Shown: positions 31,707 through 41,792 of the stretch, in pieces
Position numbering within the stretch: the stretch's first letter is position 1
Layout: every line of letters starts with the position of its first letter
Assembly: GCA_034440635.1 (NCBI GenBank)
Contig: JAOTON010002098.1
Location: 496,001 to 560,000, forward strand
Length of the DNA stretch: 64,000 nt
From: Lepas anatifera
Lineage: Eukaryota > Arthropoda > Thecostraca > Lepadidae
Direction of reading: 5' to 3'
Made by a program: the position numbers and the translations under genes
Notes under the pieces: model-generated
Seen by the model: the letters and a program-made list of their open reading frames with translations, nothing else
Databases searched by the model: none
Told to the model about the DNA's origin: nothing

Positions 31707-33825
31707 ATTGGTATGCTCTCATTCCTATGCAGCTGTCCAATTTTGGAAGTGGTCCGACAAAGTCCCCATGACATCGTAATTTAAAGTTGTTTAAACAAGG
31801 TGTCATGGACTATCCCCAGAGTGCATCTTGGCTTGGATATCGAAAGGAATATTCGATGGGATCAGCTCCCACAGAATGGGCCAGATAATTCCAGTAGCTT
31901 TGGATCCGGATATGGATTTGTGCTCATGTCTTGTGGATTTAGTAATATTTGTCCAGATGAATAACATTTAAAATTATAATCAAAGTGTCTAAACGAGTTG
32001 GACTGAATCAGTTGGGGAATTTTTGGATATCAACCAGACTGGATTTTAACTTTCGTAGCCTTTGTAGAGTTCCGCTCTTGTCATTATGTGGTGTTATTAT
32101 GTCACGAAACCACTTATAGTTACTTCGCGACAGCTGCTGAAAAGCTACAATAAATTAGCCCATTTAGGTAACCCTTAGTCTTCACATATCAATATATCAA
32201 GGTATTTCTGAATGATAGCTAAGTCTTCCTCGTTTGCTTTTAATTCTACATTTTTTGCTCAGTTCAGGCTCCTAGCTTAAGCGTCGCGCTGCTAAGGCAC
32301 CTGCATTTTCAAGCGCACTTGAGATGCGTGTTGTGTTCTCCGGTGGTGCTGCGTACCTGCCGAACGACCCCGCTACGCAGTGGGGGCTGCCATCGAACCC
32401 GCGTGGGGTCGGACCGCGCGGGGTAGCGGCCTCCTTCTCTGTAATGAATCGGCGGTAATTGCGCCGGTCTGAAGGGTGAGCCTGTCCGTTTTTGTAGGGC
32501 GTGGTGCCGGGAGGATATAAACAACGGGAGGGGAGGCACAGAGGAGAAGGTACTGTGTTTTGATGATAGAGCCGGGGCTGGAGGTGTGTAGAGCGGTGGA
32601 TTGATTGGGAAACCAATATTCAATTGGTACTAATGACGCAATGATTTATTATTTTGTACTCTGGTCTAAAGAAGGTGTGTTTTGCTGCCTGAGTCATCTA
32701 GCAGCATGGAGTGAGGGCTAGAGGAGTCTCGGCCAGGCAGGATTAGTGGACGGCGGCGCACGAGTCCGTGCATCCCACTGAGTTGTCACGAGAACAGTCT
32801 GTATCTACACTACCCACAGTCTAACCTTCATCCGACTTGCAATCGCTTGATGCACGTTACATTGGTTAACTCTCCCTGGCAGGCTGAACATGTGTGATAA
32901 TTGAGTAGCCCCAGATCATTGACTCAAGTTTCGTCTGGCTCTATTATAGGTTTATTTTATAGTCATTCATGGTCCGAGAGCTGGCAGGTGCTAGCGCATC
33001 AGCGGTATCTGTATGTGAAAAACGGAAAAATGAGCAATTCCATGCAGATTCCCAGGTTTGCCTTGCACAACTACTTTCCCTTGACATATAATGTATTCAG
33101 TATCACTGATTGTTGGAGGTAGGACCTGCCGCAAAATTACCCATCCAACATCCGATCTCTAACTCTTAATCTATATTAACTTATCTTAAATTGCAGACGC
33201 AGATTTGGCGTACAACTTCATGGTTTGGTAATGAGTGTGCGTGCCTTCATGCATTAAAACCTGAGAACGATGAAGATGTCGGCACGACCTCGGTCAATAA
33301 TCCGTCCCCGTCCGGTTTTAAATGGGTTGTCGGCTCACGACTTCTCACTTACCTACTCACTCAATAATAAGTTGGCATTACATAACTGAGATGAGCATGT
33401 GGAATTTCTTCTCGGGCCATTCACGATGTTTCCTTGACACTCCGCTTGCGAATGTAGATGACCAAAGCAGGCCTGACACCGGACATGGTGGAATGGGCCC
33501 CCCGTCCGGATGTTGTACATACAACACGCTGTAATGCAAATATCTGGAACGGAATGATTGGCCTGGCAGTCATAGGGTCAGGACCACCTTCAGGTAAGGC
33601 TGCAGGGAGAAGGAACAAACACAGGGCTTATGAGATACTATATTCTGAGGGGGCCAAATGTTTGCAGATAAACCACAAATTATTTGATTGCTTCCGAACA
33701 TTTCAGAGGTTTTATGGCGACTGTGGGCTGCCGGGCAGACTCCGCCTTTTGGGGCTCCTTTTATGTCTAGTGAGCTCAGGCTCAGGTATTTTTCTAGAAG
33801 TCTCCTGGTGAAACTAAATACCAGA
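31707..33825. other. Unassigned sequence, GC-rich patch at 32280-32480
   Basis: The patch holds a TTCGA word in CCATCGAACCCGCG that could be a relic of a pol III B box on the minus strand, but no A box is in place. Open frames at 32272-32623 minus and 33458-33811 plus have no recognisable domain. Confidence 0.35.
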
Positions 33826-34020
33826 TTTGTGCGACTCGCGAGTCAGAGTCAAAGTTTAACTCAAATTCCGACTCATTCGACTCTGAGTTGAGTTGAGTAA
33901 AAAAAAATTAGACAAGTGAGTTGAGTTAAGTTGAGTCGGTTCACAACATGTCAATGAGTTGAGTTGAGTTGAGTTGTAGAGACAGCGAGTCAAATGAGTT
34001 GACAAAAGAAGTCGGCTCAA
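33826..34020. repeat. GAGTT/GACTC-rich low-complexity patch
   Basis: Dense repetition of GAGTTGAGTTGAGT and CGACTC words. A related patch with the palindrome GAGTCGACTC occurs at 37995-38130. Confidence 0.7.
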
Positions 34021-34086
34021 CAGGTAAACATGTGAAGTAAAAATTTTTTAATTTGCCTACCTGTTGCGAGCCTCCTTTAACCTCCT

Positions 34087-35011
34087 TTAACACGCGCACT
34101 GGTGGGGGCCTCGGTCCCCCCCCACCTGTTTTTCCAAGGTGGCCGGAGAACTGCTCGTTGCCGAAAAACGATACTTTGCCACATTTAACAAAAATTAATA
34201 GCGCGTTGATTGGTGAAGATTTTTTGAAAATCGGTCGAACATTTTTTGACTTATAGGCCTTCAAAGTCAGACCTGCATTTTGAGATCGCCGTAATTGCGC
34301 GGTCGGACCAGTTAGCTTGTATTGGAGACCGAGTGGTGAAGTCATAACGCCATATAACTGGAATTTATTTGTCAAGGTCACCTCACGTGAAGGTCAACTT
34401 CAAGGTTAAAGGTCACAGGTCAAGGTCATATCTTCACTTTCAAGGTCACTGACCACAGTGCTTCCGGTCAAATGGCGTTACCCGGTCTGACGAATATTAT
34501 GCTAGGACGTCATCGATAAGGTACCTCAATACAAAAATAAAGTCAAAGGTAAGGTCAAAGGCCATTGGGAAAGGTCAATCCTCATTTCCCGCCAAACGGT
34601 GGCTATTGTATTAGTCAAAGTGTATATTATAAGTAGTATACCATATTGTGACCATTGAGGTCAATGACCTTGAATGACCTTGACCCCAAAATTTTAGGGA
34701 AGGCTCTTTGAGACCTTCTCTATATGACCCTGGTCCGCCTTTAGCTTATTCCCGCCATATTCCCGCATAATCACGGCATTTACCAATCGGTCTCAAGCAT
34801 GGCCAATATTTGACCTTTATGACCTCGTTTGACCATAAAGATACTGACCTAGATCAATGAAAATTGGTCATGATGTAGATCATCATAGCCCCCTTCCACC
34901 TCCCAAATGGCGTTTTTCTACACATCTTAGTTTCCGAGATCTCAGGGGGGCCTACCAGGCCCCCGCTCCAGTGCGCGTTAGTGCCAGATCCCCGTCCAGT
35001 GCGGGTGTTAA
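34087..35011 (+). mobile_element. AGGTCA-rich TTAA element, copy G
   Basis: Bounded by TTAA at 34087-34090 and 35008-35011. Left end TTAACACGCGCACTGG; right end CCAGTGCGGGTGTTAA, with a second partial copy of the end (CCAGTGCGCGTTA) about 35 bp inside. By eye there are about 14 perfect AGGTCA/TGACCT words in 925 bp. These include three TCAAGGTCA sites (34372-34380, 34420-34428, 34440-34448) and a perfect AGGTCAATGACCT (34658-34670). It aligns in reverse to copy H. No coding capacity. Confidence 0.7.
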
Positions 35012-35794
35012 ATAATGTTTCCCTCCAGCGTTTCAATCGTTTAAATCAAAGTTTCAATTTTTCTCAGTATATCAATAATTCTACAGTTCAATTGCTTATT
35101 TTAAAGGCCCATCCTGATCCGGTCAGAAGAAATCCCTAGACACAAATAATACATACACTCGAAAAATTAAACAGGTTCCTATCACTGGCCTTGTCTTAAA
35201 CATTTGAAGTGGTGGAACGCACTACAAAATACATTTCAAATCTCTCAAAAACTTCTCATCTTCAATATTTAAAATTACTTCTTTACTTCAAGCCCTGCAA
35301 CTACAACAAACGTCGTCGCTGGTTGGTTGTTGTCGTCAGTAGTCGTCGACTGAGAATAGTGTGCGCCATTGCTGTCTTTGAAGAACAAATTCAGCCAAGT
35401 ATAGGCTCAAGCTTAGGTAGCTCCAGGGCAAAAAGTGTAAGTGTCACGTGATAGTTTATACAGTGATGGAAATATTTGTCAAACTACATATCATATTGTT
35501 TCTTGTGTCTCAAATGCGCCGTCTGTCGTCGCTCTTTTCATTTTGCCTATTTATAGCTGTTACTGCTTAAAAACATGAAAAATTGGACCCTTGATTGGAC
35601 AGAAATGTTGAAAATCCTTTATCACAAGAATCAGAGGAATTATTTTATGTTACTGTTTTTGTCTAATCAGAGTTCCTTGCTTGGCGTCTGTGTTTTATTT
35701 GGAAAGCTATACATTTGCAATTTTCTATGAAATCGTGCTCCAATTAGCATTAACTTTTATATATTCTCAGCCTCGGGCGGTCATCAGCCCACCA
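35012..35794. other. Unassigned sequence
   Basis: No supported gene or repeat. Confidence 0.35.
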
Positions 35795-36625
35795 ACACGA
35801 ACGTGCCGATATAAAACTGCGTACTGGTGCCGCGGCCGTGGAGTCAACAAGTTGACGAGCACTGCCCAGTGATAGGACTGTAAATTCAAGGAATATCGGC
35901 AGTTCTCAAACCTCAGCTCTAGCTGGCCATGTCGCCGCTTCCAGAACTGCATCAGCGGCCGCCCTCGTTCAACAGCAGGATGGGGGCGGCTGCCAGCGAC
36001 GACTGAGGCACCTGATGCCTCCGCCCGGCCCTCCAGACTCTCTCTGCCGATCCACCTAAAGGAACATGCTGACGCACAGTACGCGCCATTGCTGCTGCGC
36101 GGCGTCGGCGAATCCACCTGCACTGTTCGGGGTTGGACAAGACTGAAAGTTCCTGGAAGTAGTAGTGACAGTTCTCATATCTCCAGCTCATACCGGCCAT
36201 GTCATCGCTTCAGGATCTGCTTCCATTGCTGCCCTCGCTTGGCAGTGTGCTGGAGGTGGCCACCGGCGGCGACTAGGGCCTCCAGCGACGACTGGAGACC
36301 CTGGCCGTTCCCCGCATCATTCTTCGTTCTCTCGGCCAGCCCTGCATAAACGTGCCGACCTACGGTGACGTGACGTCGGCGGTCCCCAGCTCTGCCCAAT
36401 ATTTGGACGGGACTGGCAATTCTGGAGCATCAGTGGTGGCATAATTCCTGCTCCAGTTAGCCATATCGTCACCTCTGGAATTACTTCCGCTGCCGCCTTC
36501 GCTCATCAGCATGCTGAAGGCGGCCACCACGACGGCTGGAGAAACCTGGCTGCCTCCGCCTGGTCCTCTTTGGACGCTTCCAGCAAACCCACCTCATGAA
36601 CGTGCCAATCTACGGTAACATCCGC
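35795..36625. repeat. CpG-rich tandem repeat, unit about 250-290 bp, three units
   Basis: Each unit begins with an AACGTGCCGA-like word (about 35800, 36060, 36347, 36598). The same order of words follows each time: a GGACTG...GGAA/TGGAG segment, AGCTGGCCATGTCGTCGC, CTGCCGCCCTCGCT and a GACGACTGGAG(A) word, then CTGCCTCCGCC. Units are diverged by substitutions and small indels. Overlapping open frames exist on both strands but are not conserved between units, so I favour non-coding satellite-like DNA. Confidence 0.65.
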
Positions 36626-36689
36626 GCCACCCACCTTGATCGGCTGGGCCTTGATCCCAATGGCCTACACTTTATTTGTGGTATTCTCC

Positions 36690-37440
36690 TGATTTATCCT
36701 CTTGCTCTGTTTTGTTGTTTACTGCCTAACTGTTTTGTTTATTCTTGTTTTTGGTTTCTTCCACTAGTGCCTTAATTTGATCTCGCCGACGCTCTTGTCT
36801 TGGTTTGACATATCCTGCTTTGTTTTGTTGATTTAGCTAGTTTTTGTTTTTTTAAGTTTTATTTGTTTTGTTTTGTTTGTTTTTAGTTTTTGGTTTGATT
36901 GCCTTGCTTGAATGTTGTTGAGTTTGACTGGTTCCTGCTTTGATTAGGTATTTGTCCTTATTTTTATTTGTTCTTGCTTCTAATAACTAAATATTTTCTT
37001 AGATTCAATATGTTCAACATATGTGGGCCCTCTACGTATCTACTTATAACTTAACCTTATTAATTGTTGTTTTGTGTGCCGTTTTGTTTACTTGTAGCTT
37101 TATTTTGCTCTTTTAACTGTGTTTTGTCGTTATATTTGTTCTTTTCGTTCTCTAACGCTCATCTTACTTTGTTATGCTGTTGCCTGTCGTTGTTTTTTTT
37201 TTGTTTGTTTTTCGTTCCATGGTTACTGTCTCTTTGTTGTTTTTTGATTTGCTCATTTCTATGCTCACACGTGCTCTTTTACACTCGTGGTCTGTTGTTA
37301 CTTCCTTTGTTTTACTTGTGCCTGTAAGTTCTATTCTGTTGCTGCTGTTCGCTTTGCTTTGCTTTGCTGTTTTTGTGGTCTTTCTTTCTTCGTCCTGTTT
37401 GTATATGAAAATAATAAAAGCTGATGAATTATAAAGAGCG
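36690..37440. repeat. T/G-rich low-complexity tract
   Basis: About 750 bp with strong T bias on the plus strand and recurrent TTTTGTT and CTTTG words. Open frames here (for example 37064-37327) encode only Leu/Phe/Cys-rich sequence from the composition. It could be the untranslated tail of an old retroelement, but no coding part is seen. Confidence 0.5.
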
Positions 37441-37994
37441 ATAGGTATGTATTGTATTGAAGGTTCTCAAGCTCAAAATTGGATTCAGTTTAAAATATGA
37501 ATATATTAAAATCCTACACGTTGATAGAATTTCCATTTCTACTGTACTTTGTCATATATGGTATACTTTTTCTTAGGGTTTGCTGTAGTTCTTAGAATTA
37601 GCAATTGCAGCTAGGTAGGTACTCTAGTAGTTATTGCTTAAATTTTTCTCTGACTCATGGCATATTAATGTTCATTTATAGAGATTACCTAGCATCGTTC
37701 TCTAACAGATAAAATACAATACTTATACCATCCCTACAAATACAGTTAATATCAAGTTTTTTAGCTTGGACCTTTTTGACCGTATGGAGGCTCAATTTGT
37801 TGCCAGTGTTGGTGTAACCTTAGCCCTTTTAGGTTCCTTTCCATTCCATTTACCTAGTTTAATATGCAATGCTCCTTTTAGAAATAGTTGCAGCATGTGT
37901 TAGCTTTTTTGGGCAGTGACAGTCCGGAAGAATTAAAAAGTTATTCATAGTTGCTGGCTAATTGTTAACCAATGTTTGAATGCCAATGAATGTC

Positions 37995-38135
37995 GGAGTT
38001 GAGTCGACTCAATGTCCGAGTTGAGGAGCCAATGTCGGAGTTGAGTCGACTCACTGAACTCTTGTTCATGATTTGAGTTGGAGTTCAGTCAACCGCTCTC
38101 AGCATTTGAGTTGAGTTGAGTCGACTCAAGAAATT
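37995..38135. repeat. GAGTTGAGTCGACTCAA-rich patch
   Basis: The palindrome GAGTCGACTC occurs three times within GAGTTGAGT context. Related to 33826-34020. Confidence 0.75.
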
Positions 38136-38355
38136 TCTGAAACGCACAACTCTGCTAAATACGATGTTTTGTTCTGATTACAACTTTTGACAGCTGAAGA
38201 TAAATTAAATGTGAAAGTATCTTCTTCTTTATCTGGAGAACATATCTCAAGTATCCTGATTACTTTATGTAGCAGGCATGTTCTAAGTCCGTCACGAAAA
38301 AGTTTATCTCACATTCTAAGTCAAATCTAGCCATCGCTGAAAATGGTTTTAAGCT

Positions 38356-38616
38356 GTGAAACAATTACTGATGACTCGAAAACCATCCCGAAAACCACAA
38401 GAGCAGTCAGGCAGCACTGAGGCAGGGCGGGTCCCGCAGTCAAAGCCGCGCGCGTCATCCCTCCCATACCAGAAGGCGGCAGGTATGGGTCAAGGCCAGG
38501 TGGTAGAGGAAGTGTTCCGGCGTCTGGCTCGGACCGCGAGTGCCCCTGGCATTGACAGCGGACAGGCCTTGCGCAAGAATGTGACAGGTGTGGTAACAGC
38601 CCTTTATCATCAGTAA
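38356..38616 (+). CDS. Possible coding exon, unrecognised protein
   Basis: An open frame of up to 86 codons. The last part (from about 38489) has GC-rich third positions and a plausible protein-like composition, with VVEEVFRRLARTASAPGID and then a TAA stop. The first part is rich in K, R, P, S and Q, as in a disordered region. A GTATGG donor-like word interrupts it near 38482, and CAG acceptor-like words precede the second half. There is no homologue that I recognise, no poly(A) signal close by and no second exon that I can join to it. It may be a terminal exon of a host gene or a chance frame in a GC-rich island. Confidence 0.2.
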   Translation: MKQLLMTRKPSRKPQEQSGSTEAGRVPQSKPRASSLPYQKAAGMGQGQVVEEVFRRLARTASAPGIDSGQALRKNVTGVVTALYHQ

Positions 38617-39412
38617 ATGCTCGTGGTTTAAAGATGATAGGCTAGTTGATAGACGCCAGTGGCCACTCCTCTCTTAACTTCGCCTTTTGGACAGTAAGTG
38701 TCGCACGAATGAGCCATTGCGCGTAGTGAAGCGCGCGTGCTGCGCAGTGGAATTTCCTGTTGGAAAGATAAGCGTTCACTCACCGACAAAAGTGGCTAAT
38801 GAACCGGTTCCTGTCACCAACTCTTACAACGCCAAAACGCCGACCTGGGGTGTAATGCCCGATAGTCAGTGATTGTGTCGTATTTGCGGTGTGTCTGTCC
38901 TACACCAAAATTGGACAGCTCAGATGGAGATTAAAACCCTTTGAATTATTAGAAGGAATCAAAAAGGCGTAGCGACGATGTGTTCGCAAATGTTCAGCAT
39001 GAGGTGTAAATTTGTAAAATATCTTAAACCGAGACAATAGTAAATGGGTCTACGCGTAGGTATCAAGAAGCCATGGCAACACGTTAGCTCAGGGAAACGG
39101 CTCAGTCGACTGAGACGGTACCCACTCTGGGCTGACTGCCCCTGGTGGTGTCACATGAATAGTTGCACAACAAGCTTAGCCTGTGAGCCCGCTCTGGACA
39201 GCAGCACAGGAAATGACCCACGCTGGGCATGCCTCAGTACAATTGGTGCACAATTTTATAAGTGGAACGAGGCAATCAGCAGGACAGGCCACATCCGAGC
39301 TAAGCTACTAGTATGTTCCACCCTCCTGACTATTAAGCGTCGCGCTCTTCACCGTAAGATTTTGAGCTCAAATCCTGGGTCCAATTGGACAAGGGGCGTG
39401 TTCTTGCCCTTA
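38617..39412. other. Unassigned sequence
   Basis: Contains a plus frame of 133 codons (39044-39445) with no recognisable domain. Confidence 0.35.
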
Positions 39413-39503
39413 CCACCGGCCCTGTCCCCACCAGTGAGACAGTGATGCTCACCGACCTCCGGCCCTGTCCCCACCAGTGAGACAGTGATGCTCACCGACC
39501 TCC
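39413..39503. repeat. 45-bp direct duplication
   Basis: Two adjacent copies of a segment containing GGCCCTGTCCCCACCAGTG and GACAGTGATGCTCACCGACC. Confidence 0.9.
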
Positions 39504-41401
39504 CCGTGTGTACTTGAACAAAACTTTTATCAATACCCCAGTCCTTCCGATAAGACGGCTTAAAAGCAACCCCTCTTTTTCAGACAGCAGATACCGGAAA
39601 AGGTATCACGATACTGAGCTTCATGGCATGATCTAGGACAACCATCTTGAAGGTTATCCAGCTTCTTAAACTTATTATGATGCAATAAACTCATTACACC
39701 GTTCATTTCGTATCGTCCTTGTTCCGTGCACGGTCGTTCGTGGTGGGGCAGGCTTCAGCACAACACCAAATTGGCCCATTTATCAAGCGTATTGTCGAAA
39801 GGTAGTCCATAAGATCTGGTGATCGCCAGAGCCCCGCGGTCCATTAGCTCCGCCCTGGGTATCAGTGGGATTGCTAGTGTTACGGCTTAGTGTCGTCTGA
39901 TGTACGCAGCGAAGCCCATAACAGAGGCCATAAACTGGAGCGCTCCGCTAGTGCTATCGAGCTGTCTATACATTACGAAATGCACATTTTTGTGATTTTA
40001 ACCCTCCTCCTCCCCGTGTAAGGTTTTTTGACGACGCTAGGACCGACTCCCCTACCCACTCTTGCGTTACGTAATTTGTAGACGGCCCCTAATGCCGGAG
40101 AGATTCGTTTCTACATAAAGAGTATTGGCGATGACTTAGGCAGATACGCTTTACTGGCTACTTGTATTTCTTGCTGCCATTACGACCACCTCATGTCCTG
40201 TCAAACTTGCGACGTAACCGTGATCTCTTTAGCGTTGAAATGATCAGTTGCTAACTCAACTTATATGTAAAAGTTTACATTGGAACATTATCGCATCATA
40301 TATTGCGGGTTAGTTTTGGAAGGAACATGATTGCCTTAGGATCGGTCTGTGGAAGATCAGATAGCTCATCGATAAAAATAGGTTATTGATCAAAGACATT
40401 CGGTCGAGTTTCCTACAAGGCAGACAGCATAAAGCTTAAGCTAAGCCTATCACAAAACCTATAAGAATTTGCGATTACTGGCATGGGCCTAGTTTGACTC
40501 CATACAAGAGTGCTGAAAACTAAAAGCACTGTCATCTACCTAAATTTTCGGTGTAACCATGACAATCGATAACAACTGCAACAATAACTCCCTGGGAATT
40601 TTTAAACTCCTCACTTTCCACAGAGCCTAAAGCGTGAGGCATCCGCGACACTATATCATCCCATATACCCATGTATCATCTATCATCCAATTTATGATGG
40701 GCGGGTCACCTGCTCGCTTGCTCAAGGTCCAAATCACTGACCGAGCACTAGGGATTACCAACGAATTGATTTTTTTGCCTTGTATTTTTATATCTTCCAA
40801 ATCTGCGATACAAAGGAGAATACCTGTGGTACGTCGGAGTCGGAGGAAGGGAAGGGGAACAGAGAGGAATCGTGAAAAATATAGTATTTTTGGGAGAAGA
40901 TCGGCTACAGGAGAGTAAGATGTGGCCGTTTGGGGGGGGTGGACGTAACCGCACCGGACCCGTCTGGGGCGGCCGCAGCCGAGGTGTTCCGCACCTTCTA
41001 GTGCGTCCTTAGCCACGTGGTATCATGCATAGACCACCTATAGGCAAGACTCTCAGATAGCATAGAATGGGCCAGGGCCAACGCTGATGATATTTACGAC
41101 AACAATTAGCGGGCCCATAGGAGGGCAGCGGGAGGCTCTGCGGATCAGCTGATAAAACTCGAGAGGTGATTGGCTAGTATCATGTGACAAATGGGCCGTG
41201 ATGTTAGGAGATTACTGTCGTAGTGACACTCGTGAACGTGGAATTAATCAAAGTCAAGCACTGAGGCTGTTTTCAAGCACTGTATCGCGCTGATATCTTT
41301 TCTCTATATTTGGCCTTAAGTCCTTCTGAATGTAGTGAAACATTATAACTTAAGTCCGTGTCCAAACCTGGGGTGCTGGGTGCACGACACCCAGTCATCG
41401 A
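39504..41401. other. Unassigned sequence; isolated TIR-type end near 40068
   Basis: GTTACGTAATTTGTAGACGG at 40068-40088 is the counterpart of the end at 27140. Nothing else is recognised. Confidence 0.35.
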
Positions 41402-41792
41402 TTTTCCACTCACTTTATATTTTTGTTGAATTTTCCACTCACTTCCAACAATATTTTAGTACTATTGAATAACTATTGACAATATTTACTACTATTGAAT
41501 TTTACTACAATACTTACTACAAGCCGTTCCATTGCTCCTTACCACGTCCACTGAAAAGGCGCGAATCGACTAGATCGCCAATTAACTCGGCTCTTATACG
41601 CTTTTTCGCTTCTGAAGAGAATCTGGCGATTTCTATTTTTCTGGTATTATACCTGGCTCCTTTTCCACCGTTTCGTGGACAACAGAATCGAATTCTGGCG
41701 CGGGCAAACGACGGCCCCCCCTGCCCCACCGGAGAAGTTCCATGGGTGAACACCGCCACTAATTCCACCACTCGAAATTGGTGAGTGGAAAA
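41402..41792. mobile_element. Small element with TTTTCCACTCAC ends
   Basis: TTTTCCACTCAC at 41402-41413, repeated at 41431-41442, and its exact complement GTGAGTGGAAAA at 41781-41792 bound about 390 bp. Inside are ACTATTGAAT and ACTACAA repeats and an 84-codon minus-strand frame (41517-41771) with basic residues but no recognised domain. A TIR-bounded element is the simplest reading. The right end also reads as a strong 5' splice site (ATTG-GTGAGT), so an exon cannot be excluded. Confidence 0.45.

Noticed and set aside
33260..33295. GATGAAGATGTCGGCACGACC as a further hammerhead-like PLE motif
   Set aside because: It has a TGAAGA-stem layout but lacks the leading C and the GAAA; no PLE context nearby.
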